This document shows positions 9,707-17,695 of a stretch of DNA of 64,000 nt, one piece after another. Position 1 is the first letter of the stretch, and the number at the start of each line of letters is the position of its first letter. The notes beneath the pieces are model-generated. The model saw nothing but the letters and a program-made list of their open reading frames with translations. It searched no databases and was not told where the DNA came from. This DNA comes from Prescottella subtropica (GTDB taxonomy: Bacteria > Actinomycetota > Actinomycetes > Mycobacteriales > Mycobacteriaceae), in the NCBI RefSeq assembly GCF_005434945.1, contig NZ_SKCH01000002.1, forward strand, positions 62,001 through 126,000, given 5' to 3'. The position numbers and the translations under genes are program-made.

Positions 9707-10957
9707 GTGGCGCAGCCCAACATCCCCGCAGGGTTCGACTTTACGGATCCTGACATCTACGCACACCGACTTCCCGTCGAGGAGCTCACCGAGGTCCGGC
9801 ACACGAGCCCGGTGTTCTGGGTCGAGCAGCCGGACGGCGTCGGCGGATTCAACGACGGCGGCTACTGGTTGGTCACCAAGCACGAGGACGTCCGCGACGT
9901 CTCGCAGCGCAGCGACGTGTTCTCGACGTTCGAGAACACGGCCATCCCCCGGTTCGCGGACGACATCCCGCGCGAGAACATCGAGCTGCAGCGCTTCGTG
10001 CTGCTGAACAAGGACGCGCCGGAGCACACCAAGCTGCGCAAGCTCGTCTCCCGCGGCTTCACCCCGCGCGCCATCAACGGCCTGCGCAAGGAGCTCACCG
10101 ACCGTGCACAGGCGATCGTCACCGCCGCGGCCGAGGAGGGTAAGGGCGACTTCGTCACCCAGGTCGCGTGCGAGCTGCCGCTGCAGGCCATCGCCGAGCT
10201 GATCGGCGTGCCGCAGGAGGACCGCGGCAAGGTCTTCGACTGGTCCAACCAGATGACCGGCTACGACGATCCGGAACTCGACATCGACCCGACGCAGGCG
10301 TCGATGGAGATCCTCGGCTACGCCTACCAGATGGCGGAGGATCGGAAGGCCAACCCGCGCAACGACATCGTCACCGCCCTCATCGAGGCGGACGTCGACG
10401 GCGAGGCGCTCAGCGCCGAGGAGTTCGGCTTCTTCGTCATCCTGCTCGCGGTCGCCGGCAACGAGACCACCCGTAACGCCATCACGCACGGCATGAAGGC
10501 GTTCATGGACAACCCGGCGCAGTGGGAGCTCTACAAGAAGGAGCGTCCGAAGACCTCGGCCGACGAGATCATCCGCTGGGCCACCCCGGTCGCCGCGTTC
10601 CAGCGCACCGCGCTCGAGGACACCGAGATCGGTGGCGTCGCGATCAAGAAGGGCCAGCGTGTGGTGATGAACTACATCTCGGCCAACTTCGACGAGGACG
10701 TGTTCGAGAACCCGCACACGTTCGACATCACCCGTGACCCGAACCCGCACCTGTCGTTCGGCGGCACCGGTGCCCACTACTGCCTGGGTGCCAACCTGGC
10801 CCGCATGGAGATCGACCTGATCTTCAACGCGATCGCCGAGTTCCTGCCGGACATCGCCGAGGCCGGCGACCCGCGTCGTCTGCGCTCGGGCTGGCTCAAC
10901 GGCATCAAGGAGTACCAGGTCGACTACAAGACCGGCGGTTGCCCGGTCAAGCACTGA
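9707..10957 (+). CDS. cyp125: Cytochrome P450 CYP125, steroid C26 monooxygenase
   Basis: A 416-residue cytosolic P450 that hydroxylates and further oxidises the terminal C26(27) carbon of cholest-4-en-3-one, starting side-chain degradation. Visible are the I-helix oxygen-activation motif AGNETT (about 250-255), the ExxR pair in EIIRW, and the heme loop FGGTGAHYCLG with the thiolate ligand at Cys359. The GTG at 9707 is preceded by AGGAGA; upstream codons lack family similarity. Electrons probably come through a ferredoxin such as FdxD at 26529-26717. A strong hairpin follows the stop. Confidence 0.93.
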   Translation: MAQPNIPAGFDFTDPDIYAHRLPVEELTEVRHTSPVFWVEQPDGVGGFNDGGYWLVTKHEDVRDVSQRSDVFSTFENTAIPRFADDIPRENIELQRFVLLNKDAPEHTKLRKLVSRGFTPRAINGLRKELTDRAQAIVTAAAEEGKGDFVTQVACELPLQAIAELIGVPQEDRGKVFDWSNQMTGYDDPELDIDPTQASMEILGYAYQMAEDRKANPRNDIVTALIEADVDGEALSAEEFGFFVILLAVAGNETTRNAITHGMKAFMDNPAQWELYKKERPKTSADEIIRWATPVAAFQRTALEDTEIGGVAIKKGQRVVMNYISANFDEDVFENPHTFDITRDPNPHLSFGGTGAHYCLGANLARMEIDLIFNAIAEFLPDIAEAGDPRRLRSGWLNGIKEYQVDYKTGGCPVKH

Positions 10958-10976
10958 CCCACCTGTACAACGTCTT

Positions 10977-11007
10977 CGGCGCCGGCACGGATTCCGTGCC
11001 GGCGCCG
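10977..11007 (+). terminator. Terminator hairpin after cyp125
   Basis: 15-bp perfect arms (10977-10991 and 10993-11007), very GC-rich, starting 20 nt after the cyp125 stop. A second hairpin follows at 11053-11090. Confidence 0.7.
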
Positions 11008-11052
11008 TCGTCGTATGCCGGCCGGGCATTTTCCCTTCCAGAGGACGCAACA

Positions 11053-11090
11053 GAAGGGGGCTGCACAGGAAATCCTGTGCAGCCCCCTTC
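11053..11090. terminator. Terminator hairpin between convergent cyp125 and the SnoaL-like gene
   Basis: 18-bp perfect arms (11053-11070 and 11073-11090) around AA, with GAAGGGGG and CCCCCTTC at the base. It most likely ends the minus-strand ltp operon. Confidence 0.8.
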
Positions 11091-11103
11091 TTCCGGTCTC
11101 CGG

Positions 11104-11526
11104 TTACAGCTTGGTGAGCGTCTTCATCGCGCGTTCGACCTCCCAGAACGCGCGCAGCGACTGCAGTTTGCCGTCGGCGTTCACGCGGTAGACGAACACT
11201 CCTTCGGCGTCGATCCGGTTGCCGGCCAGCATGGTTCGGATCGCGCCGATGTTGACGAGTTCGTCGCCGCACACCAGTGAGTCGTTCACGATGAACTCGA
11301 GGGAGTCGGTGGTGGCGATCGTCATGTCGTAGAACTTCGAGATCGCCTCGCGGCCGTGGTGGCCCTTGCCCTCCGGGTCGAAGCCTGAGGGGCCGACGGG
11401 ATCCTCGACCCAGCCGTCGTCGGCGAACAGGTCGAGCCATTCCTCCTTGCGCTTACCACTGGCGGCGGCCTGCGAGGCCTTCGCGGCCACGCGTGCGGGA
11501 TGTTCTGTGGTCGACTGGACCGTCAC
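11104..11526 (-). CDS. SnoaL/NTF2-like protein
   Basis: A 140-residue alpha+beta cone-fold protein of the SnoaL/NTF2/ketosteroid-isomerase superfamily. It carries the typical WLDLFADDGWVEDPVGPSGF segment and a C-terminal strand ending LRAFWEVERA. Members of this fold bind small hydrophobic molecules, and some are isomerases or hydratases. The location at the end of a sterol operon, 10 nt after the LLM gene, suggests a steroid ligand (inference). The GTG at 11526 has AGGGAGA upstream and is the only start giving normal family length. Confidence 0.75.
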   Translation of the reverse strand: MTVQSTTEHPARVAAKASQAAASGKRKEEWLDLFADDGWVEDPVGPSGFDPEGKGHHGREAISKFYDMTIATTDSLEFIVNDSLVCGDELVNIGAIRTMLAGNRIDAEGVFVYRVNADGKLQSLRAFWEVERAMKTLTKL

Positions 11527-11536
11527 GGGGATCTCC

Positions 11537-12400
11537 CTACTTGATGTACTGGTCGGCGAACTTGCGCAACGAGTCCTGCTTGGCCTCGACGGGGGCGTCG
11601 AATCCGACGCCGTCGAAGATCCACGGGACGACGATGCTGTCGGTGACACCGGCGTCGGCCAACTGCGCGTAGCCGTCCTTGCCGAAACGGTCGATACACA
11701 CGGTCTGGATCTCGAACGGCCGGTCGGCGCGGCCGTACTCGGTGCGCAGTTCCGTCAGTCGGGCGATGGTGGAGACGATGTCGTCGAACTTCATCATCGC
11801 GGACGTCCAGCCGTCACCGACGCGGGCGGCCCGCTTCAACGCGACCTCGGTGTGCCCGCCGACGTAGAACGGGACCGGCTTGCTCGGTGCCGGGCTCATC
11901 TGGAGGCGGTCGAAGTCGAAGAACTCGCCGTGGTACTCGACCATGCCGCCGGCCAGCACCTTCTCGAGGATATCGATCATCTCGTCGACGCGGGCGCCGC
12001 GGCGCTTGTACGGTGCCCCGCACCATTCGAACTCTTCGGGTGCCCAGCCGATTCCGACACCGAAGCCGAACCGGTTGCCGGTCAGGTTCGCCACCGACCC
12101 CACCTGGCGGGCGAGGAGCAGCGGGTTGCGGGAACCCAACTTGAGCACGTTCGTGTAGAAGCCGATCGTGCTGGTGACGGCACCCATGGCGGCCGCCGCG
12201 ATCAACGGGTCCACCCACGGCGTCTCGGCGTTCCACATGCGCGAGCCGTCGGGTGTGTACGGGTAGTCCGCGGCGGCCGTCTCCATGAAGAACAGGGAGT
12301 CGGGCAGGGCGATGTTCGCGAACCCGCATTCCTCCGCCGTCTGCGCCAGAGCGGTCAACTGATCCAGCGGGCTCATCGCGATGCCGACTGTGAACTTCAT
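11537..12400 (-). CDS. LLM-class F420/FMN-dependent oxidoreductase
   Basis: A 287-residue luciferase-like TIM barrel. Typical segments are ARQVGSVANLTGNRFGFGVG, GWAPEEFEWCG and PVPFYVGGHTEVALKRAARVGDGW, the last being the cofactor-phosphate site of F420-dependent members. It lies 13 nt after ltp3 and 10 nt before the SnoaL-like gene in the same direction, so it is almost certainly in the ltp operon. It could reduce or oxidise a C24-branched steroid intermediate; this is inference. It is distinct in length and sequence from the second LLM enzyme at 15730. Confidence 0.8.
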   Translation of the reverse strand: MKFTVGIAMSPLDQLTALAQTAEECGFANIALPDSLFFMETAAADYPYTPDGSRMWNAETPWVDPLIAAAAMGAVTSTIGFYTNVLKLGSRNPLLLARQVGSVANLTGNRFGFGVGIGWAPEEFEWCGAPYKRRGARVDEMIDILEKVLAGGMVEYHGEFFDFDRLQMSPAPSKPVPFYVGGHTEVALKRAARVGDGWTSAMMKFDDIVSTIARLTELRTEYGRADRPFEIQTVCIDRFGKDGYAQLADAGVTDSIVVPWIFDGVGFDAPVEAKQDSLRKFADQYIK

Positions 12401-12413
12401 GGTGTGGACCCTC

Positions 12414-13589
12414 CTAGTTGGTCGGGCGGTCGGAGCCGACCACCCACATCGCGAAGTACTGCGAGCCGCCGCCGTAGGCGTGTCCGAACGCCTTCCGCGC
12501 GCCGTCGATCTGGTGGTCGCCGGCCCGTTCCATGACCTGCATCGCCGACTCGGCGTACCGGATCATGCCGGACGCGCCGATCGGATTGGACGACAGCACA
12601 CCGCCGGACGCGTTGACCGGAAGCCGGCCGCCGATCGCCGTCTCGCCGGCCTCGGTGAACTTCCAGCCCTCGCCCTCCGGCACGAAGCCGAGGTTTTCGA
12701 GCCACATCGGCTCGAACCACGAGAACGGCACGTAGATCTCGGCCTCGTCGATCTCGGTGAGCGGGTCGGTGATGCCCGCGGCCTTCCACAGTGCGGCCGC
12801 GGCGTCACGACCGGCCTGCGGGTTGGCGACGTTGCGGCCCGCGTACGACAGCGGCTCGGTGCGCATCGCCGTCGCATGGATCCACGCGACCTTGCGGCCC
12901 TCGGACAGGACCTCCGCCGCCGCAGCCTCGTTGCCGATGACGATGGCGCACGCGCCGTCCGACGACGGGCAGGTTTCGTCGAAACGAATGGGATCCCACA
13001 ACATCTGGGACTCCATCACCGACTCGACGGTGATGTCGGGCTGCTTGAGGTGCGCGTACGGGTTCATCGCACCGTTGCGGCGGTCCTTGACCGCGACCAT
13101 CGCACCGATGTGATCGGGGGCTCCCGAGCGGCGGATGTACGAGCGCACGTGCGGGGCGAAGAAGCCGCCCGCACCCGCGCCGACCGGCATCGTGAACGGC
13201 ACCGGCGTCGACAGCGCCCACATGGCGTTCGACTCGGACTGCTTCTCCCACGACACCGCGAGCACCCGCTTGTGGATGCCGGCCTGCACCAGGCTGGTCG
13301 CGACGTTGCCTGTCGACGCGCCGACCGAGCCGGCGGTGTGCACCCGCAGCAACGGCTTGCCGTGGGCGCCGAGGGCATCCGACATCGCCAGTTCCGGCAT
13401 CATCGACCCCTCGAACAGGTCGGGGGCCTTGCCGATGACGATGGCGTCGATGTCGTCCCAGCCGACGTGGGCGTCGGCCATGGCACGGTCGATCGCCTCA
13501 CGGATCATGCCGGCCATCGTGACGTCGAGGCGCTTGGCCTCGTAGTAGGTCTGGCCGGTACCGAGGACTGCGGCGAGTTGCTTGCCCAT
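12414..13589 (-). CDS. ltp3: Ltp3-like steroid-CoA aldol lyase (SCP2-type thiolase fold)
   Basis: A 391-residue thiolase-like lipid-transfer protein. Ltp3 and Ltp4 of Rhodococcus are needed to degrade C24-branched sterol side chains, cleaving a beta-hydroxy CoA ester by retro-aldol chemistry rather than thiolysis. The thiolase-type segments GSVGASTGNVATSLVQAG and VNASGGVLSSNPIGASGM are visible, but the canonical nucleophilic Cys motif of thiolases is not. The ltp3 label rests on length (close to Rv3523) and order. The ATG at 13589 lies 1 nt after the ltp4 stop. Cleavage probably needs the DUF35 partner encoded two genes upstream. Confidence 0.75.
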   Translation of the reverse strand: MGKQLAAVLGTGQTYYEAKRLDVTMAGMIREAIDRAMADAHVGWDDIDAIVIGKAPDLFEGSMMPELAMSDALGAHGKPLLRVHTAGSVGASTGNVATSLVQAGIHKRVLAVSWEKQSESNAMWALSTPVPFTMPVGAGAGGFFAPHVRSYIRRSGAPDHIGAMVAVKDRRNGAMNPYAHLKQPDITVESVMESQMLWDPIRFDETCPSSDGACAIVIGNEAAAAEVLSEGRKVAWIHATAMRTEPLSYAGRNVANPQAGRDAAAALWKAAGITDPLTEIDEAEIYVPFSWFEPMWLENLGFVPEGEGWKFTEAGETAIGGRLPVNASGGVLSSNPIGASGMIRYAESAMQVMERAGDHQIDGARKAFGHAYGGGSQYFAMWVVGSDRPTN

Positions 13590-13590
13590 A

Positions 13591-14655
13591 TCAGTTGCGT
13601 CCTTCCATGACCGCGACCAGATTCTGTTGCAGTACAGGACCACTGGTGGCGTGGGCGAGGGTGCGCTGGGCGTCACCGCTGAAGATCTGGCGGGCCGCGT
13701 AGCCGATGCGTTCGAGGCCGGCGGAGAACATCGGGTTGCCGGTGAGCGGGCCGCCCGACGGGTTGATCGTGGTGGCGTCGGTCAGGCCGATCGCCTCGCG
13801 CAGGATGATCTCCTGATGCGTGAACGGCGCGTGCAGTTCGGCGACGTCGATGCTGCCGACGTCTCCGCCGGTCGCGGCGCGGGCCGCGGCGGCCGTGGAC
13901 GGTGACACCGTCAGGTCACGCGAGCCGAGGCCGGGGGAGTCGATACGGTGCTCGATCCCGGTGATCCACGCCGGGCGTTCGCACAGGTCGCGGGCGCGGT
14001 CGCCGCGGGCCAGGACGATCGCGGCGGCACCGTCGGTGATCGGCGCGCAGTCGTGGGCGCGCAGTGGGTCCGCCACGAAAGCGCTGTCGAGGAGGCTGTC
14101 GATGTCGAGGTCCCCGGAGAGTTGCGCGTTCGGGTTGTCCTTGGCGGCGGCGCGGCTGCGCCGGGCGATCTCGGCCATGTCCGCGGCGGTCCACTTGCCG
14201 GCGTCGAGGCCGAGGCGGGCCTGCAGGCCCGCCACCGAGATGGAGTCCGGCCACAGCGGCGTCACCAGGTACGGGTCCATCTGCATCGAGAGGATCTGAC
14301 GCAGGTTGCCGGCGGACGACTTGCCGAAGCCGTACACCAGTGCGGTGTCGACCTCGCCGGTCATGATCTTGACCCAGGCCTCGTACAGTGCCCAGGCCGC
14401 GTCCATCTCGATGTGCGACTCGTTGATCGGCGGCACGGCGCCGATCGAGTCGATCGCGGAGATGAACGAGAAGGATCGGCCGGCCAGGTAGTCGGACGAG
14501 CCGGAGCACCAGAAGCCGATGTCGGACTTGGTGATTCCGAGGGTGGAGTACAACTCCTGGAAACAGGGGACGAGCATCTCGGTGCCGTTGGTGGTACCGG
14601 TGGTCTCGCGCACATGGGGGGCCTGTGCGAAGCCGACGACTGCAATGTCTGTCAT
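13591..14655 (-). CDS. ltp4: Ltp4-like steroid-CoA aldol lyase (SCP2-type thiolase fold)
   Basis: A 354-residue thiolase-like protein, the length I recall for Rv3522. It begins with the family strand MTDIAVVGFAQAPHVRET and has NPSGGPLTGNPMFSAGLERI near the C-terminus. Together with Ltp3 it is predicted to cleave the C24-branched side chain. It is sandwiched between the DUF35 gene (13 nt before) and ltp3 (1 nt after), so all three are cotranscribed. The ATG at 14655 is chosen because the residues before it are non-homologous and low-complexity. Whether Ltp3 and Ltp4 form one mixed complex is not known from sequence. Confidence 0.75.
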   Translation of the reverse strand: MTDIAVVGFAQAPHVRETTGTTNGTEMLVPCFQELYSTLGITKSDIGFWCSGSSDYLAGRSFSFISAIDSIGAVPPINESHIEMDAAWALYEAWVKIMTGEVDTALVYGFGKSSAGNLRQILSMQMDPYLVTPLWPDSISVAGLQARLGLDAGKWTAADMAEIARRSRAAAKDNPNAQLSGDLDIDSLLDSAFVADPLRAHDCAPITDGAAAIVLARGDRARDLCERPAWITGIEHRIDSPGLGSRDLTVSPSTAAAARAATGGDVGSIDVAELHAPFTHQEIILREAIGLTDATTINPSGGPLTGNPMFSAGLERIGYAARQIFSGDAQRTLAHATSGPVLQQNLVAVMEGRN

Positions 14656-14668
14656 GGTCTCGAGGCTC

Positions 14669-15646
14669 CTAGAGGTGATGCTTGTAGGTGTCGTAGTCCG
14701 CGTCCGGTTCACCGCTCGGGCGGAAGTGGGAGATGTTGCGCAGCGAGTACTCCCACTCCTCCTTCGGCCGCCAGACGGCCTCGACCCGCATGCCCATCCG
14801 CACCTCGGCGGCGTCGACGTCGAGGATCAGGTGCAGGAACGGGATGTCCGCGCCGTCGAGGACGATGTACGCCGCGACGTACGGCGGCTTGATCTGCTGG
14901 CCCAGGAACGGGACGTTGACGATGCAGAACGTGGTGATGGTGCCCTTGTCGGACACCTCGACCTGCTCCTTGGTGGGGACGCCGTCGGTGGGGTTCGAGC
15001 CGCGCGGCGGGACGTACACCTTGCCGTTCGCGTCGGTGCGGCCGCCGATGACCTTGCCCTCCATCAGCCCGCGGAGGTAGTAGCTCTCCTCGAACGATGC
15101 CGTGTGGGTGTAGTGCAGGTCGATCGGTGTGACGATCCGGGTGACCGGGTCGGCGTCGGAAGCCGGTGTCGCCGAGCCGGGTTCGCTCTCGCCCGGCTCG
15201 AAGCACACGATGTCGCGGATGTGGCCGGCGCGCTCGTCGGCCCAGCGGACCCGCACCCGCATGCCGGTGCTCATCGCGTCGGGGGAGCCGGCGTCGACGG
15301 CGTGCAGGATCGACGTGTCGGCGCCGTCGAGCTGCACGAGCGCCCACGCGAACGGATGCGTCAGCGGCTGACCGTCGATGGGCTCGGACATCCACGACCA
15401 GGTGACGACCGTGCCGGTGTCGGCGACGTCGACGAAGTCCGTCATCGGTTCGTGCGTCGCCGGATCGAACTCCGGCGGCGGCACGTGGACACGGCCGTCG
15501 GACCCGCGGGCACCGACGATCTTCCGGTCACGCAGGCCCGTCACGAACGCTCCGATGGTGGGGCCGACGGATCGGGTGTAGTCGAATTTCAGATTAAGAG
15601 GCGCCCTCAGTGGCTGTTCGGCCACGGCGCTATCCGTAGGGGTCAC
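14669..15646 (-). CDS. Double OB-fold DUF35 protein, probable partner of Ltp3/Ltp4
   Basis: 325 residues with two DUF35-type halves. Each has the ribbon region (DGRVHVPPPEFDP in the first, NGKVYVPPRGSNP in the second) followed by an OB-fold. The usual CxxC zinc ligands before the VPP motif are missing in both halves (GARGSDGR and GGRTDANGK). DUF35 proteins activate SCP2-like thiolases and aldolases, as ChsH2 does for Ltp2, so this is the likely partner of Ltp3/4. Start GTG 15646 (GTG 15625 is an alternative). Neither has a Shine-Dalgarno, and a KstR box ends 9 bases before 15646, which suggests leaderless translation. Confidence 0.8.
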   Translation of the reverse strand: MTPTDSAVAEQPLRAPLNLKFDYTRSVGPTIGAFVTGLRDRKIVGARGSDGRVHVPPPEFDPATHEPMTDFVDVADTGTVVTWSWMSEPIDGQPLTHPFAWALVQLDGADTSILHAVDAGSPDAMSTGMRVRVRWADERAGHIRDIVCFEPGESEPGSATPASDADPVTRIVTPIDLHYTHTASFEESYYLRGLMEGKVIGGRTDANGKVYVPPRGSNPTDGVPTKEQVEVSDKGTITTFCIVNVPFLGQQIKPPYVAAYIVLDGADIPFLHLILDVDAAEVRMGMRVEAVWRPKEEWEYSLRNISHFRPSGEPDADYDTYKHHL

Positions 15647-15654
15647 GAATCGAG

Positions 15655-15668
15655 TAGAACAGGTTCTT
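15655..15668. promoter_or_regulatory. KstR operator between the DUF35 gene and the LLM gene (13/14)
   Basis: TAGAACAGGTTCTT fits TnnAACnnGTTnnA except for the last base. It lies only 8 nt upstream of the minus-strand GTG at 15646 and about 60 nt upstream of the plus-strand ATG at 15730, so it could repress both directions. Confidence 0.75.
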
Positions 15669-15729
15669 ATTATTGTGGCAAGGGTCACGTCCGTGGCGCC
15701 GCGGATGTGGGAAAACACGGAGGCACACA

Positions 15730-16770
15730 ATGAAGCTGGGGTTACAACTCGGGTACTGGGGTGCGCAGCCTCCGGCCAACGCGCAGGAACTCGTTGCAGA
15801 GGCGGACCGATCGGGGTTCGACGCGGTCTTCTCCGCCGAGTCCTGGGGCAACGACGCGTTCACGCCACTGGCATGGTGGGGGTCGAGTACCGACGACGTC
15901 CGACTGGGGACGTCCGTCGCGCAGATGTCGGCGCGCACCCCCACGAACTGTGCGATGCACGCGCTCACCCTCGACCACCTGTCGGGGGGCCGTGCCATCC
16001 TCGGGCTCGGCGTGTCCGGGCCGCAGGTCGTCGAGGGCTGGTACGGGCAGTCGTTCGCCAAGCCGCTGGCCCGCACCCGCGAGTACGTGTCGATCGTGCG
16101 GCAGGTCCTCGCCCGCGACGGTGCGGTACGCAACGACGGACCGCACTATCCGTTGCCCTACACTGGTTCCGGATCGCTGGGGTTGGGTAAGCCGCTCAAG
16201 CCGATCACGCATCCGCTGCGGGCCGACGTGCCGATCTGGCTCGGGGCCGAGGGGCCGAAGAACGTGGCGCTGACCGCGGAGATCGCCGACGGCTGGCTCG
16301 CGATCTACTACACGCCGCGGCTGGCACCGATGTACAACGAGTGGCTCGACGAGGGATTCGCGCGTCCGGGTGCGCGCCGCAGTCGCGCCGACTTCGAGAT
16401 CGCCGCGACGTGTCAGGTGGTCGTCACCGACGACCGGCAGGCCGAGATCGACAAGTACAAGCCGTTCACCGCGCTCTACGTCGGCGGGATGGGTGCGGCC
16501 GAGATGAACTTCCACGCCCAGGTGTACACCCGGATGGGCTACGGCGACGAGGTCGCCGAGATCCAGAAGTTGTTCCTGTCCGGGCGCAAGGACGAGGCGG
16601 CCGCGATCGTCCCGGACAAGATGGTCACCGACACCATGATCATCGGCAACGTCGACGAGGTCCGTGAGCAGGTGAAGGTGTGGGAGGACGCCGGCGTCAC
16701 GATGCTGCTCGTGACGTGCCGCAGCGTCGAGCACATGCGTCAGCTCGCGGCGGCCGTCGGGACGGCCTGA
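15730..16770 (+). CDS. LLM-class F420-dependent oxidoreductase (Rv3520c-like)
   Basis: A 346-residue luciferase-like enzyme starting MKLGLQLGYWGAQPP. It has the barrel motif ALTLDHLSGGRAILGLGVSG and the cofactor-site stretch VPIWLGAEGPKNVALTAEIADGW. Rv3520c of M. tuberculosis, in the ltp3/ltp4 neighbourhood, is about the same length. F420 rather than FMN use is inferred from the subfamily. The ATG at 15730 follows GGAGG. It faces the ltp operon across a KstR box and ends in a strong hairpin at 16783-16820. The steroid substrate is not established. Confidence 0.85.
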   Translation: MKLGLQLGYWGAQPPANAQELVAEADRSGFDAVFSAESWGNDAFTPLAWWGSSTDDVRLGTSVAQMSARTPTNCAMHALTLDHLSGGRAILGLGVSGPQVVEGWYGQSFAKPLARTREYVSIVRQVLARDGAVRNDGPHYPLPYTGSGSLGLGKPLKPITHPLRADVPIWLGAEGPKNVALTAEIADGWLAIYYTPRLAPMYNEWLDEGFARPGARRSRADFEIAATCQVVVTDDRQAEIDKYKPFTALYVGGMGAAEMNFHAQVYTRMGYGDEVAEIQKLFLSGRKDEAAAIVPDKMVTDTMIIGNVDEVREQVKVWEDAGVTMLLVTCRSVEHMRQLAAAVGTA

Positions 16771-16782
16771 TCCGACACGGAA

Positions 16783-16820
16783 GGCGCCGTCGGACACGAG
16801 AGTTCGTGTCCGACGGCGCC
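16783..16820. terminator. Bidirectional terminator hairpin
   Basis: Perfect 17-bp arms (16783-16799 and 16804-16820) around GAGT, between the convergent LLM and SDR genes. Confidence 0.8.
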
Positions 16821-16836
16821 TCGCGGTGCCGATGGG

Positions 16837-17598
16837 TCAGCGCGGCGCCATGCGGATCGCGCCGTCGAGGCGGATGACCTCACCGTTGAGCATCGGGTTG
16901 GAGACGATGTGCGACGCGAGCGCGCCGTACTCCGACGGGTCGCCCAGTCGGGCCGGGTGCGGCACCGACGCGCCGAGCGCCTTGGTGGCCTCCTCGGGCA
17001 GGCCGGCGAGCAGCGGGGTCGCGAACAGGCCCGGAGCGATCGTGACGACGCGGATCAGCGACGACGCGAGGTCGCGCGCGATCGGCAGCGTCATGCCGAC
17101 GACGCCGCCCTTGGACGCCGAGTAGGCGGCCTGACCCATCTGGCCGTCGAACGCCGCGACGGAGGCGGTGTTGACGATGACGCCGCGCTCGCCGTCGATC
17201 GGTTCGACCTTCGAGATGCGTTCGGCGGCCAGGCGGATCACGTTGAACGTGCCGACCAGGTTGATGGTGATCACCCGCGAGAAGTCGGCGAGCGGGAACG
17301 CACCCTTCTTGCTGACGGTCTTGATCGCGTTGCCGATGCCGGCGCAGTTGACGGCCACCCGCAGTGTGCCGAGGGACTCGGCCAGATCCAGGGCCGCCGA
17401 GACCGAGGTTTCGTCGGTGACATCACCCGGTGCGAAGCGGACGCGGTCGCCCAGTTCGGCGGCGACGGCCTCGCCGTTCGACGACGGCAGGTCGAGGATG
17501 ACGACGGTGGCACCGTCCGCGTGCAGGGCCTTCGCGGTGGCCAGGCCGAGGCCCGAGGCACCGCCGGTGACGATGGCGACGCTGTCCTTGACGATCAT
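16837..17598 (-). CDS. SDR-family dehydrogenase, HSD10 / 3-hydroxyacyl-CoA dehydrogenase type 2-like
   Basis: A 253-residue SDR with the cofactor loop [12 protein letters not shown], a serine in [10 protein letters not shown] and the catalytic pair in AYSASKGG. The C-terminal [22 protein letters not shown] is characteristic of the type 2 3-hydroxyacyl-CoA dehydrogenases, which oxidise short and branched 3-hydroxyacyl-CoAs and some hydroxysteroids. The ATG at 17598 has GGAAGGA upstream. It lies 97 nt downstream of a TetR gene in the same direction, and the gap carries a palindrome (17627-17644), so the two probably form a regulator-target pair. There is no KstR box. Confidence 0.85.
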   Translation of the reverse strand: MIVKDSVAIVTGGASGLGLATAKALHADGATVVILDLPSSNGEAVAAELGDRVRFAPGDVTDETSVSAALDLAESLGTLRVAVNCAGIGNAIKTVSKKGAFPLADFSRVITINLVGTFNVIRLAAERISKVEPIDGERGVIVNTASVAAFDGQMGQAAYSASKGGVVGMTLPIARDLASSLIRVVTIAPGLFATPLLAGLPEEATKALGASVPHPARLGDPSEYGALASHIVSNPMLNGEVIRLDGAIRMAPR

Positions 17599-17626
17599 GC
17601 GCTTCCTTCCGGTTGGACAACCGCTT

Positions 17627-17644
17627 ACTTAACGATCGCTAAGT
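17627..17644. promoter_or_regulatory. TetR-type operator palindrome upstream of the SDR gene
   Basis: ACTTAACGATCGCTAAGT is an 18-nt near-perfect palindrome with one mismatched pair, centred on CGATCG, directly before the SDR start and after the TetR gene. Binding by the adjacent TetR regulator is an inference from position and symmetry. Confidence 0.65.
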
Positions 17645-17695
17645 TTGGTACCACGTGGCGTCGTGCCAGGTCAAAGTGGAGACCGGACGGCCCGG

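Noticed and set aside
12414-13589. Annotation as ordinary acetyl-CoA acetyltransferase
   Set aside because: The thiolase nucleophile Cys motif is not visible, and the ltp4/DUF35 context matches aldol-lyase Ltp proteins instead.
12381-13610. A 409-codon plus-strand frame opposite ltp3
   Set aside because: Antisense shadow in the codon register expected from high-GC genes; composition is His/Arg/Val-rich with no motifs, while the minus-strand ltp3 frame is clearly conserved.
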